Source: Streptomyces cucumeris (GTDB lineage: Bacteria; Actinomycetota; Actinomycetes; Streptomycetales; Streptomycetaceae). Taken from it: 50,034 nt of DNA. Below are positions 22,012 through 29,873 of this stretch, piece by piece. The stretch covers positions 1-50,034 of the forward strand of contig NZ_JANCLX010000049.1 of the NCBI RefSeq assembly GCF_024295805.1. The letters run 5' to 3'. Under the pieces are notes generated by a model, which was not told the DNA's origin, did no database searches, and saw nothing but the letters and a program-made list of their open reading frames with translations. The position numbers were made by a program, and so were the translations under genes. The number at the start of each line of letters is the position of its first letter. The stretch's first letter is position 1.

Positions 22012-22827
22012 TCAGACCAGCAATTCGCCGTCGATCACCGTCACCGCGCCGCCGGTCAGCAGGGTGCGGTCACCGTGCAGCGCGGTGCGCACCAGCCCGG
22101 TACGGGCGGACGCCTGGAGGCCGGTGAGCTCGGTACGGCCGAACCGCGCGGACCAGAACGGCGCGAGCGCGGTGTGCGCGCTGCCGGTCACCGGGTCCTC
22201 GTCGATACCGACGGCCGGTGCGAAGACCCGGGAGACGAAGTCATAGCCGCGGGCCGGATCCTCGGCCTCGGCGGTCACGATCACGGCCCGTCCGGTCAGC
22301 CGGGCGAGCGGCGCCAGATCGGGGGCCAGGGCGCGCACGGTCTTCTCGTCGGCCACCTCCACCAGGATGTCGCCGACATGCGGTCCGGTGTCCCGGGCGG
22401 TCAGGATCCGCGCCCCGAGCGCCTCGGCCAGGGTGTCCGGCACCCGCATGCCGGTCAGTTCGGCGGTGGGGAAGTCCAGGGTGATCGTGTCGCCGTCCCC
22501 CGCGGTCGCGGACAGCACCCCGCTGAGGGTGGCGAACCGGACGGTTCCGGTCGCGATGCCCGTGGTGTGCAGGATGTGGGCGGTGGCGAGGGTGGCATGA
22601 CCGCACATGCTGACCTCGGTGGTCGGTGTGAACCAGCGCAGCGCCCAGTCGGCCGCGGCCTCCTCCGGAAGGGGGTGGGCGAACGCGGTCTCGGACAGGT
22701 TGACCTCGTTGGCGATCCGCTGGAGCCGGGCGTCGTCCGGGAAGGTGCCGGTGTCGAGGAGGACGACTCCCGCGGGGTTCCCGGCGAAGGGGCGGTCGGT
22801 GAACGCGTCGACGATTCGTATACGCAT
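22012..22827 (-). CDS. PhzF family isomerase/epimerase-like protein
   Basis: This is a 271-residue PhzF-fold protein (two diaminopimelate-epimerase-like halves). The catalytic glutamate E46 (NLSETAF) and the conserved blocks EVSMCGHATLA and DEDPVTGSAH are all present, so it should be active, although substrates of most members are unknown. No phenazine genes are nearby. ATG 22827 appears leaderless, with TACGGT on this strand ending 6 nt upstream. It is divergent from the PadR regulator gene and shares its 149-nt promoter region. Confidence 0.85.
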   Translation of the reverse strand: MRIRIVDAFTDRPFAGNPAGVVLLDTGTFPDDARLQRIANEVNLSETAFAHPLPEEAAADWALRWFTPTTEVSMCGHATLATAHILHTTGIATGTVRFATLSGVLSATAGDGDTITLDFPTAELTGMRVPDTLAEALGARILTARDTGPHVGDILVEVADEKTVRALAPDLAPLARLTGRAVIVTAEAEDPARGYDFVSRVFAPAVGIDEDPVTGSAHTALAPFWSARFGRTELTGLQASARTGLVRTALHGDRTLLTGGAVTVIDGELLV

Positions 22828-22895
22828 GGCTCGACCGTAGGCAGGTTCCGGCGGTGTCGACCATGGCCAATATGCGCGGTGTGGCCTGGGCGAGT

Positions 22896-22962
22896 GATAT
22901 CGGTGCCTTGCCATGCGATCGGTTCCGATATATCGTCGAAGCATCGTGATGGATCGACGATG
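22896..22962. promoter_or_regulatory. Palindrome-rich operator region of padR
   Basis: GATATCGG (22896-22903) is mirrored by CCGATAT further right, which is part of the perfect palindrome CGATATATCG (22926-22935). A second inverted repeat, CATCGT-N9-ACGATG (22942-22962), abuts the AAAGGAG ribosome site. Such AT-core palindromes are typical of PadR autoregulation. Confidence 0.5.
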
Positions 22963-22976
22963 AAAGGAGCGTCACG

Positions 22977-23627
22977 ATGCGTACCCAAGGACACCGACAA
23001 GGACATTGCGGACCCGGCCACCGGGGCCGCGGCGACGGCGAGGAGCGGCGCGCGGCCTTCGGCCCGTTCGGCCCGCCCTTCGGCGGCCCTCCGTTCGGGG
23101 GTCGTGGCCGGGGCGGACCCGGCGGCAGGGGGCCGCGGGGCCGGGCGCGGCGCGGCGATGTGCGCGCCTCGATCCTCGCTCTGCTGAAGGACCGCCCGAT
23201 GCACGGTTACGAGATGATCCAGGAGATCGCCGAGCGCAGCGGAGGCGCGTGGAAGCCGAGCCCCGGCTCGGTCTACCCGACCCTCCAGTTGCTCGAGGAC
23301 GAGGGACTCATCAGCAGTGAGAGCGAGGGGGGCAAGAAGCTGTTCGCGCTCACCGAAGAGGGCCGCACCGAGGCCGGCGCCGGAGCGCAGGCCCCCTGGG
23401 AGGAGGCCGGCCGCGGCGTCGACTGGGAGGCGATGCAGGAGATCCGGCAGGCCGGGTTCGGTCTGATGGAGGCGTTCGGACAGGTCTGGAAGACCGGTAC
23501 GGCCGAGCAGCGCAAGAAGGCCGTCGCCATCATCAACGAGTCGCGCAAGCGGATGTATCTGATCCTCGCCGAACAGGACGACGAGGGCGGCGAGGGCGAT
23601 GACCGCGCCGCGAGCGGTGAGAGCTGA
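22977..23627 (+). CDS. PadR-family transcriptional regulator
   Basis: This is a 216-residue regulator. The first 55 residues or so are Gly, Arg, His and Phe-rich low complexity, then comes the PadR winged helix (VRASILALLKDRPMHGYEMI, SPGSVYPTLQLLEDEGLIS, GKKLFALTEEGR) and a helical C-terminal dimerisation domain. The glycine-rich N-terminus is usual for this actinobacterial subgroup. ATG 22977 has AAAGGAG with 7 nt spacing. Nearby palindromes suggest autorepression; the divergent phzF gene is a possible further target. Confidence 0.88.
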   Translation: MRTQGHRQGHCGPGHRGRGDGEERRAAFGPFGPPFGGPPFGGRGRGGPGGRGPRGRARRGDVRASILALLKDRPMHGYEMIQEIAERSGGAWKPSPGSVYPTLQLLEDEGLISSESEGGKKLFALTEEGRTEAGAGAQAPWEEAGRGVDWEAMQEIRQAGFGLMEAFGQVWKTGTAEQRKKAVAIINESRKRMYLILAEQDDEGGEGDDRAASGES

Positions 23628-23751
23628 TGCCGTAGGGGGGATACGCGGGCCGGCGGGGGCCCGGGCCGATGGGCTTCGGCTCCCGTCAGTCGTCCGTGGC
23701 CGGGGCTCTCGGACGACCGGGCGGCCGGGAGGCCGGGAGACCGGGGGTCTT

Positions 23752-24180
23752 TCAGGTGACCAGGGTGCCCAGCCGGCTCAGGGACTCCTCGAGCGCGGCG
23801 GTCGCCGACGCCGTGAGCTTCGCGGCCATCAGGGACACCGCGCCCCCGGTGAACTGCCCGTCGATGCGCATCGTCGTGGCATCGCCGTCCGGGGTGAGCG
23901 TGTAGCGCATCTGGAGGTTCACCCCCATCGGGCCCTTGCCCCGGGTGGCCAGCACCCGCGCCGGTTCGCACGCCTCCACGGTCCAGCTCACCTCGGCGGG
24001 AAAGCCCATGAGCTTCATGTTCTCCGAGTACGTGGCCGCCACGTCGAGGCGCTCGGGACCGCCCTGCGGAAAGCCGGTGTGGGTGGCGTTCCACCGTGCG
24101 TGTGTGGAGAAGTCCGTCAGGGTGGCCCAGATCCGCTCGGCCGGTGCCTCGATACGTGACTGCGCGCTGACCTCGGCCAT
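23752..24180 (-). CDS. SRPBCC family protein
   Basis: This 142-residue protein begins MAEVSAQSRIEAPAERIWAT and ends with a long helix, the layout of the START/Bet v 1-like SRPBCC fold, which binds hydrophobic ligands in a deep pocket. It resembles the CoxG and polyketide-cyclase-like subgroup. The ligand is unknown. ATG 24180 has AAGGGA upstream. It lies 32 nt downstream of the HAD gene in the same direction, so the two are probably co-transcribed. Confidence 0.8.
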   Translation of the reverse strand: MAEVSAQSRIEAPAERIWATLTDFSTHARWNATHTGFPQGGPERLDVAATYSENMKLMGFPAEVSWTVEACEPARVLATRGKGPMGVNLQMRYTLTPDGDATTMRIDGQFTGGAVSLMAAKLTASATAALEESLSRLGTLVT

Positions 24181-24212
24181 GGGGTGATCCCTTCGGTGCG
24201 CGGTAGCGGCCG

Positions 24213-24839
24213 CTACGCCGGGCGCCGCGGCTCGGGTGCCCCGGCGGCATCGCGCACCGTAGTCCCGGGGGCCTCAACCCTCAAGCCTGATGGAGTGTCA
24301 GATCCGGACGTCCCGGCGACGGCCGGGCGCCGCCGCGGGGACAGCCACCGACGGGCGGGCGGACGCTCCAGCAGCCGGTCCACATGCTCCCGGCGCAGCC
24401 CGCGCCCCGGTTCGACCGGCAACAGCAGCCGGTCCCGGCGCCAGCGGGAACGTCGTACCAGCCGGTCCGGCATGACGTCGTCCACCCAGGCGAAGGGGCG
24501 GCCCGCGGCGAACCGCAGGATCGGCGCCCACTTCCGGCCGGTCAGCAGCTCGAGGGCGGGCAGTTTGGGGTCGCCGGGCTGGTCCCGGTAGCCGCTGAAC
24601 TCCACGACCGGCAGCACCGGCAGTTCCAGGAGTGGCGCGATATGGCGGTTGGCCTCGTGCTCCCAGGTCGTCGCCCACACCAGGTCATAGCGTTCCGACA
24701 GCTCACGCAGCCAGTCGGCGTGGGTCGCCGAGAGCAGGACGGTGAAGTCGAGGATGTCGTACCCGGTGAACCCCTCGGCGGGCAGCACCGGGTTGAGCAC
24801 CCCGTCGATGTCCAGGAACAGCAGCGGCCGGTCGGTCAT
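24213..24839 (-). CDS. HAD-superfamily-like hydrolase
   Basis: This 208-residue protein starts with the HAD motif I LLFLDIDGVLNPV (nucleophile and acid aspartates DxD), followed by a tryptophan-rich core (LVWATTWEHEAN) and motif IV-like FAWVDD. It matches the HAD-domain group annotated from RNA-repair (Swiss Army Knife) proteins. The last 60 residues are Arg/Pro-rich and look disordered. Phosphatase activity is plausible, substrate unknown. ATG 24839 has AAGGAG close upstream. Confidence 0.78.
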   Translation of the reverse strand: MTDRPLLFLDIDGVLNPVLPAEGFTGYDILDFTVLLSATHADWLRELSERYDLVWATTWEHEANRHIAPLLELPVLPVVEFSGYRDQPGDPKLPALELLTGRKWAPILRFAAGRPFAWVDDVMPDRLVRRSRWRRDRLLLPVEPGRGLRREHVDRLLERPPARRWLSPRRRPAVAGTSGSDTPSGLRVEAPGTTVRDAAGAPEPRRPA

Positions 24840-25057
24840 CGGACTCCTTCACTGCGGCGCCGGGTGGCGGAAAGGCGCGGTTGCTTCTCAGGGACGTCCG
24901 GTGGCCGGGTGGCGGTTGCAGTGCCGCGCACGCCGTCCTCCCCGAACCCCTCCTCCCCGAGGAGGAGATCCGGTCATCGGTGCCCAACTACGGTGGGATG
25001 CGCACATGCTTCCCGACGAGGATGCTCCGACCCCTCGGGGACTGATGGGGTGAGAGC

Positions 25058-25627
25058 GTGCAAAGTCCTACCGTTTCCAGCGGCGCGACCGCCGCCGGGA
25101 TCGAGGACCGGCTCGGCGGCCGGCTGACCGCCGTGGTCGCCGGTGCCCGCCGACGGGCGTTCCGCGACGGCGACCGGCATATCGACACCGCCCATCTGCT
25201 GCACTCCCTGGTCGAGTCCGACCCGCGGGTGCATGACGCGTTCGCGGGGGGACCGCCGCAGGTGGTGCGGCTGCTCGGCTATCTGGTGCAGCGCACCATC
25301 GGCTACGGCCTGCGGTGGAGCCGCACGGTCGAGGAACCGGGCACTGGTCCGGTGGCGGCCGCGGCGGAGCGCGACGGCGCCGAGGCGTCCGCGGCACCGG
25401 GCCGGTCCGCCCCCCGCTGGTCACCGTCCGCGGCGGTCGTCCTGGAGGCGGCGGTCCGGCGGGCGGCCGCGCGCGGTGCGGTGTACGCAGACGGCCCCGA
25501 CCTCTTCGCGGCGCTCCTCCATGACCCCGGCTGCCGGGCGGTGGAGGTGCTGCGCCGCTCGGGGGTGGAGGTGGAGCTCCTGGTCATGGCCGTGGAGGGG
25601 AGCATCTGCCAGCAGTCAACGGGATGA
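25058..25627 (+). CDS. Stand-alone Clp N-terminal (Clp_N) domain protein
   Basis: This 189-residue protein contains two Clp_N-like repeats (DGDRHIDTAHLLHSLVESD and later GAVYADGPDLFAALLHDPG), separated by an Ala/Gly/Glu linker of about 45 residues, and lacks any AAA+ ATPase module. In ClpA and ClpC this domain docks adaptors and substrates, so a free copy could act as an adaptor or competitor; that is inference. GTG 25058 follows GGGGTGAGA. It stands 31 nt before the EamA transporter gene and may be co-transcribed. Confidence 0.75.
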   Translation: MQSPTVSSGATAAGIEDRLGGRLTAVVAGARRRAFRDGDRHIDTAHLLHSLVESDPRVHDAFAGGPPQVVRLLGYLVQRTIGYGLRWSRTVEEPGTGPVAAAAERDGAEASAAPGRSAPRWSPSAAVVLEAAVRRAAARGAVYADGPDLFAALLHDPGCRAVEVLRRSGVEVELLVMAVEGSICQQSTG

Positions 25628-25658
25628 CGGTCCTGACCGGAGCTGACATGATGTCCCG

Positions 25659-26672
25659 GTGCACGAATCGCAAGGTCAGAGTGGGAATCAGGAACGGAAC
25701 GCGGCGCTGGGGCTCGCCCTGGCGTCGGCTCTCGCGTTCGGCGGGTCGGGGGTGGCCGCCAAGCCGCTGATCGAGGCGGGGCTCGAACCGCTCCAGGTCA
25801 CCTGGCTGCGGGTGATGGGTGCCGCCCTGGTGATGCTGCCCCTGGCCTGGCAGCACCGCCGACTGCTCACCCGGCGCCCGGGCTTGCTGTTCGGCTTCGG
25901 CCTGCTGGCCGTCGCCGGGGTGCAGGCGTGTTTCTTCGCCGCGCTCTCGCGCATCCCCGTCGGTGTCGCCCTGCTCGTGGAGTACCTCGCGCCCGCCCTG
26001 GTGCTGGGGTGGGTCCGGTTCGTCCAGCGCCGACCGGTCAGCCGGGCAGCGGCGGTCGGTGTCGTGCTGGCCGTCGGCGGACTGGCATGTGTGGTGGAGG
26101 TGTGGGCCGGGCTCAGCTTCGACGCCGTCGGACTGCTGCTCGCCCTCGGCGCGGCCTGTTGCCAGGTCGGCTATTTCGTCCTCTCCGACCACGGAAGTGA
26201 CGGTCAGGACCCGGCCGATCCGCTCGGCGTCATCGCCTACGGTCTCCTCATCGGCGCCGCGATGCTGACCGTCGTGGGCCGTCCCTGGCAGATGGACTGG
26301 TCGGTGCTGACCGGCCGGGCCGATCTGGGCGGCGCCCGGGTGCCGGCGATCCTGCTGCTGGCGTGGATCGTGCTGGTCGCCACCGTCGTCGCCTACCTCA
26401 CCGGCGTCCTGTCGGTGCGGCGGCTCTCCCCGCAGGTGGCCGGGGTGGTCGCCTGTCTGGAGGCGGTCATCGCCACCGTGCTCGCCTGGGTGCTGCTGGA
26501 CGAACACCTGGGGGCCGTCCAGGTCGTGGGCGGTGCGGTGGTGCTGGCGGGCGCGCTGATCGCCCAGACCTCGGCGCCGAAGGCGGCGCCCCCCGAACCG
26601 GTGGCGACATCCGGCCCCCTGCCGGAAGGCGCCGGTCGGCACGTTCCGACGGAGGACCCGACACGGCGCTGA
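25659..26672 (+). CDS. EamA/DMT family exporter
   Basis: This is a 337-residue membrane protein with ten predicted helices in two EamA repeats (GLALASALAFGGSGVAAKPL opening the first, FDAVGLLLALGAACCQVGYF opening the second). Members export amino acids and other small metabolites. A Pro-rich tail of about 30 residues is cytoplasmic. GTG 25659 could be leaderless (CATGAT box 6 nt upstream); no Shine-Dalgarno sequence is visible. It is one of three EamA genes within 7 kb. Confidence 0.85.
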   Translation: MHESQGQSGNQERNAALGLALASALAFGGSGVAAKPLIEAGLEPLQVTWLRVMGAALVMLPLAWQHRRLLTRRPGLLFGFGLLAVAGVQACFFAALSRIPVGVALLVEYLAPALVLGWVRFVQRRPVSRAAAVGVVLAVGGLACVVEVWAGLSFDAVGLLLALGAACCQVGYFVLSDHGSDGQDPADPLGVIAYGLLIGAAMLTVVGRPWQMDWSVLTGRADLGGARVPAILLLAWIVLVATVVAYLTGVLSVRRLSPQVAGVVACLEAVIATVLAWVLLDEHLGAVQVVGGAVVLAGALIAQTSAPKAAPPEPVATSGPLPEGAGRHVPTEDPTRR

Positions 26673-26715
26673 CGGTCCGCCGTGTGCCGGGCGCGTACGT
26701 GCGCCCCGGGTGAGA

Positions 26716-27140
26716 CGTTTTGCGAGGTCGGCCCGCGAGCCGGGTGTGTGCGATGTGCCCGCGGGGCGGGTATCCGTGCGGTGCGCCCTCATGGGGCCGT
26801 TCGCGAGTCGGGCGGCTATGGCGTGCGCTGGTGTGCCGGGGTCGACCAGGTGCGCCCGCGTTACTGGGCGTCGTTCGGCGTCTCCGCGGTTCGCCCGCGG
26901 ACCGGCGTCCGTGGGGTCCGCCCGCGTGTCGGCCCGGCCGAGGATTCACGAGCTTCGCCCGTGCTGTCGGGCGTCTGCGAGGTCCGTCCTGCGGTCTGGG
27001 GTGCGCGTCCACGGGGTGGGCCCGCCTGTCGGTGTGTGTGAGGTCTGCCGCGAGTGGGGGGGGCGTCTACGAGGCACGCTCCGCTCCGGGCGTCCAGGAG
27101 GCTTGCCCGTGGACGTGGCGTCCGTCATGTGGCCTGGTCC
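26716..27140. repeat. Degenerate 27-nt repeat array in a gene-free stretch
   Basis: About a dozen imperfect copies of a unit resembling GGCGTCCGCGAGGTCCGCCCGCG recur with spacings clustering at 26-28 nt, plus some at 30-39 nt. The clearest anchors are CCCGCG at 26732, 26758, 26855, 26894 and 26921, then CCCGTG at 26958 and 27106. In one plus-strand frame many copies read V-x-x-V-R-P-R-x-G (VSAVRPRTG, VRGVRPRVG), but the frame shifts between copies near 27000 and 27060. No start, ribosome site or known domain supports a gene here. Confidence 0.6.
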
Positions 27141-27175
27141 GGACTGGTGTCCGGGGTATGGGTTAGCATCCCGGC

Positions 27176-27211
27176 ATGCGACTCACCGTGCTGCCCCCTC
27201 CCGCCGTCTGA
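27176..27211 (+). CDS. Leaderless 11-codon ORF, possible leader peptide
   Basis: MRLTVLPPPAV is encoded from ATG 27176. TAGCAT (27164-27169) ends 6 nt before the ATG, the spacing expected of a leaderless transcript. The triple proline is a known ribosome-slowing motif. Two hairpin-forming repeats follow at 27241-27271, before the EamA gene at 27456. The layout recalls attenuation leaders, but this is inferred. Confidence 0.4.
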   Translation: MRLTVLPPPAV

Positions 27212-27240
27212 CGCGGGCTGCCGCCGCCGTGGAGCCGGGA

Positions 27241-27271
27241 CCGGGGAATGATCCCCGGCCGACCGGCCGGT
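27241..27271 (+). promoter_or_regulatory. Two hairpins between mini-ORF and eamA
   Basis: CCGGGGA-N4-TCCCCGG (27241-27258) and the palindrome ACCGGCCGGT (27262-27271) follow 29 nt after the mini-ORF stop. They could form alternative structures with the flanking CCGGGACC and GGTTCCGG. Otherwise 27272-27455 shows nothing recognisable. Confidence 0.35.
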
Positions 27272-27455
27272 TCCGGCGTGCGATGCCACCGAGGGTTCCG
27301 GCAGACGACGGCCGCGCCCGCTGACGGCCGATTCCGGTCCGGCGAGCGCATCCCACCGATCGGTCCTGCCGGTTCACCACCGGACCCCGCGATGACGCCC
27401 GGACCGTCCCGGGCGCGTCCCGGCCGCCCGCATACGGAATGACGCGATCCGATTC

Positions 27456-28445
27456 ATGTCTTCCGCGGGAGAACTCCTCGTGCTGCACACCCTTTCGCCG
27501 TCCCCTGCCCTGCCCGTGGGCAGAGGGCTGTTCTACGTCATCGTCGCCGCCACCGCCTGGGGCACCGCCGGTGCCGCCGCCGCGCTGCTCTACGGCGCCA
27601 GCGGGCTCGGGCCCCTCGCACTGACCTTCTGGCGGGCGGTGGGCGGGTGCGTCCTGCTGCTGGCCGTCCGCGCGTCGCGGGCGCGCCGCCGCGCCGGGCG
27701 GGCCGGCATCCCACGCCCGGCCGAGGCGCCACGGCGCCGGGCGGTGCGGATCCTGGTCACCGGGGTCGGGCTGACGGTCTTCCAGGGCGCCTACTTCGCC
27801 GCCGTCGAGGCGACCGGACTCGCGGTCGCGACCGTGGTGACCCTCGGTGCCGCACCGGTGATGGTGGCGCTGGCCGGGCGGGTGACCATGGGCGAACGCC
27901 TGGGCGCCGGCGGCGCGCTGGCCGTCGCGGGCGGGCTCGGCGGGCTGCTGGTGCTGGTGCTCGGCGGTGACGGAGCGGGGACCGTACGGCCCGCGGGGGT
28001 CGCCCTGGCCCTGCTGTCCGCCGCCGGTTACTCCCTCACCACCCTCTACGCCCGCCACCTCGGCAGCCGTGGCGCGGCGGTCGACCCGTACCGCACCACG
28101 CTGGAGTCGTTCGCCGTCTGCGCGGTGCTGCTGCTGCCGTTCGCCGCCGCGGAGGGGCTGTGGCCGCATACGCAGGACCTGGTCCGCACGCTCGCGCTGA
28201 TGGTCTACATCGCCGCGGTGCCCACCGCCCTCGCGTACGGGCTGTACTTCGCGGGGCTCGCCGTGCTCCGCGCCACCACGGTCACGGTGATCACGCTCAT
28301 CGAACCGGTGACGGCCGCGGTCATCGCCGTGGTGCTGCTGGGGGAGCGGCTGACCGCCGCGACCGTGACCGGTACGGCTGTCCTGCTCGGCGCCGTCGCC
28401 GCGCTGGCCGTGACCGAGGCGCGCACCGGCTCCCCGGCGGGCTGA
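27456..28445 (+). CDS. EamA/DMT family exporter
   Basis: This is a 329-residue, ten-helix transporter with two EamA repeats (FYVIVAATAWGTAGAAAALL and VALALLSAAGYSLTTLYARH) and the conserved C-terminal ending PVTAAVIAVVLLGERLT. A basic loop (RASRARRRAGRAG) separates helices 2 and 3. Substrate unknown; amino-acid or drug export is typical. ATG 27456 has no ribosome site; GTG 27480, with GGGAGAA upstream, is an equally good start and removes 8 residues. A 245-nt leader with a leaderless mini-ORF and hairpins precedes it, so expression may be attenuated. Confidence 0.85.
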   Translation: MSSAGELLVLHTLSPSPALPVGRGLFYVIVAATAWGTAGAAAALLYGASGLGPLALTFWRAVGGCVLLLAVRASRARRRAGRAGIPRPAEAPRRRAVRILVTGVGLTVFQGAYFAAVEATGLAVATVVTLGAAPVMVALAGRVTMGERLGAGGALAVAGGLGGLLVLVLGGDGAGTVRPAGVALALLSAAGYSLTTLYARHLGSRGAAVDPYRTTLESFAVCAVLLLPFAAAEGLWPHTQDLVRTLALMVYIAAVPTALAYGLYFAGLAVLRATTVTVITLIEPVTAAVIAVVLLGERLTAATVTGTAVLLGAVAALAVTEARTGSPAG

Positions 28446-28474
28446 CACGCCGGGGAGCCCGGTGCGGTCGGGCG

Positions 28475-29131
28475 CTACCCGCCCCGGCGCGCGGGGGCCA
28501 TGGTCACTGCGCGCCGGAGGTGGTGCTCCCGTACCGCCGCGTCACCGGGGGCGGCGCGCTCGGCGAGCCCGGCCGCGGTGCGCCGGCGCGCCGACTCCGG
28601 TTTATGGCTGCCGTACTTGAACTTGGCCCGGACCTCGGACACCACCAGCCGCAACCCCCGGATCCCCGGCAGCAGCCGCCCGTACGGCGCCTCGCCGGGG
28701 GCGACCGGGCCGTGGTCGCCCGCCGGGTGGAAGTATCCGAGCTGGGCGCGCAGCAGGGCCGCCTTCTCCTCCGGGTCGTCCACGATCTCCGCGGTGCAGC
28801 GCAGTTGGACGGCGGCGTAGAAGCTGGTGGGCGTTCCGTGTTCGGGCGGCACCCCGTCGGGCGCCTGCCACGGGGCGGGGATGAAGGCGTAGTCGCCGAC
28901 CACGCTCAGCAGCACCGACGGGTTCGCCTCCAGGGCGGACCACAGCGGATTGGGGCGGGCGAGGTGGGCGGCCACCTCGCCGCGCTCCGCGTCGTAGGCG
29001 AAGTGCAGTGGCTGCGCGAACGGGGGTTCACCGGGCGGGCCGTTGACCACGAGCTGGCCGAAGTCGTGGTCGGCCAGCCACTCCTGCCACTCGGCGTCGT
29101 CGTGCGGGGCGTCCCAGGGGTGGATCAGCAT
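28475..29131 (-). CDS. PaiB-like FMN-binding protein
   Basis: This 218-residue protein matches the PaiB (FMN-binding, negative regulator) family: it opens MLIHPWDAPHDDAEWQEWLA and contains FGQLVVNG, AAHLARPNPLWSAL, LSVVGDYAFIPAPW and HGTPTSFYAAVQL, the split-barrel flavin fold. Bacillus PaiB was linked to repression of sporulation and protease genes, but DNA binding by such proteins is uncertain. The last 40 residues are Arg/Ala-rich. ATG 29131 has AAGGAG upstream. It is 22 nt downstream of a second flavin-fold gene, forming an operon divergent from a MocR regulator. Confidence 0.82.
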   Translation of the reverse strand: MLIHPWDAPHDDAEWQEWLADHDFGQLVVNGPPGEPPFAQPLHFAYDAERGEVAAHLARPNPLWSALEANPSVLLSVVGDYAFIPAPWQAPDGVPPEHGTPTSFYAAVQLRCTAEIVDDPEEKAALLRAQLGYFHPAGDHGPVAPGEAPYGRLLPGIRGLRLVVSEVRAKFKYGSHKPESARRRTAAGLAERAAPGDAAVREHHLRRAVTMAPARRGG

Positions 29132-29153
29132 GCGCCGGACTCCTTCCCGGCGG

Positions 29154-29837
29154 TCAGTGCCGGGTGAGGTAGCCGGGCACGGGAGTGCCCGGTGCGAGGT
29201 CGTCGGCGGGCACCGGTGTGCCGTAGCCGCTGGTGACCGGCAGTACCCCGCTCCAGTAGGGGAGCGCCAGGTCCTCGGCGTCATCGCTGGGTCCACCGGT
29301 ACGGATCTTGGCGGAGACCTCGGCGAGATCGAGCCGCAGTACGGCGGTGGCAGCCAGCTCCTTGGCGTTCGCGCGGCGGGAGTCGGCGGCGCGGCCGGGC
29401 AGGACGTGGTCCACCAGCGCGTCGAGGGCGGCGGCGCGCTCCTCGGCGTCGAGGACCGGGCGGGCGGTGCCGTGCACCACCACCGAGCGGTAGTTGATCG
29501 AGTGGTGGAACGCCGAGCGGGCCAGCACCAGACCGTCCACATGGGTCACGGTCAGACACACCGCAAGACCCGGCTCCCCGTCGTCCGGCCGCTCCGCCGC
29601 GTTCCGCAGCGGACGGGAGCCGGTCGAACCGTGGACGTAGAGGCTTTCGCCGACCCGTCCGTAGAGGGTCGGCAATACGACGGGCGCGCCGTCGCGTATG
29701 AAGCCCAGATGGCAGACGCAGCCCGCGTCGAGGATGGCGTGCACCACCTCGCGGTCGTACGAGGCGCGCTCGCGGGCGCGGGTCGGCACGGTCCGGTCGG
29801 TGGTCGCGTAGGCGTCCTGCGCGGTGGGCGCGGTCAT
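29154..29837 (-). CDS. Pyridoxamine 5'-phosphate oxidase-family protein
   Basis: This 227-residue split-barrel protein has GFIRDGAPVVLPTLYGRVGE, LYVHGSTGSRPLRNA, VDGLVLARSAFHHSINYRSV and a C-terminal region ending VPGYLTRH. These are hallmarks of the PNPOx-like flavin/heme-binding fold; true pyridoxine oxidase activity is not implied. ATG 29837 has GGAGG 6 nt upstream. Its promoter overlaps the palindrome at 29850, shared with the divergent MocR gene. PNPOx-fold genes are often found beside MocR regulators, so PLP- or amine-dependent control is likely. Confidence 0.85.
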   Translation of the reverse strand: MTAPTAQDAYATTDRTVPTRARERASYDREVVHAILDAGCVCHLGFIRDGAPVVLPTLYGRVGESLYVHGSTGSRPLRNAAERPDDGEPGLAVCLTVTHVDGLVLARSAFHHSINYRSVVVHGTARPVLDAEERAAALDALVDHVLPGRAADSRRANAKELAATAVLRLDLAEVSAKIRTGGPSDDAEDLALPYWSGVLPVTSGYGTPVPADDLAPGTPVPGYLTRH

Positions 29838-29849
29838 TTGCGTCCTCCA

Positions 29850-29863
29850 TTGCACTAGTGCAA
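29850..29863. promoter_or_regulatory. 14-bp perfect palindrome in the mocR divergent promoter
   Basis: TTGCACTAGTGCAA is a perfect palindrome lying between the divergent starts at 29837 and 29874. A related inverted half, TTTGTGCTAG, follows at 29871-29880 and is a near complement of CTAGTGCAAA. This is the obvious candidate operator for the GntR/MocR protein. Confidence 0.65.
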
Positions 29864-29873
29864 AATACGGTTT

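Noticed and set aside
22012..22827. Phenazine biosynthesis because of the PhzF-like protein
   Set aside because: PhzF-fold proteins are widespread and no other phz genes are present.
26716..27140. CRISPR array
   Set aside because: The repeat units are too degenerate, spacing is irregular, there are no unique spacers of constant length, and no cas genes are present.
26682..27324. Overlapping open frames in the 27-nt repeat stretch
   Set aside because: No ribosome site, low-complexity Arg/Val/Gly/Pro/Cys peptides, and the repeat unit changes frame; treated as repeats rather than genes.
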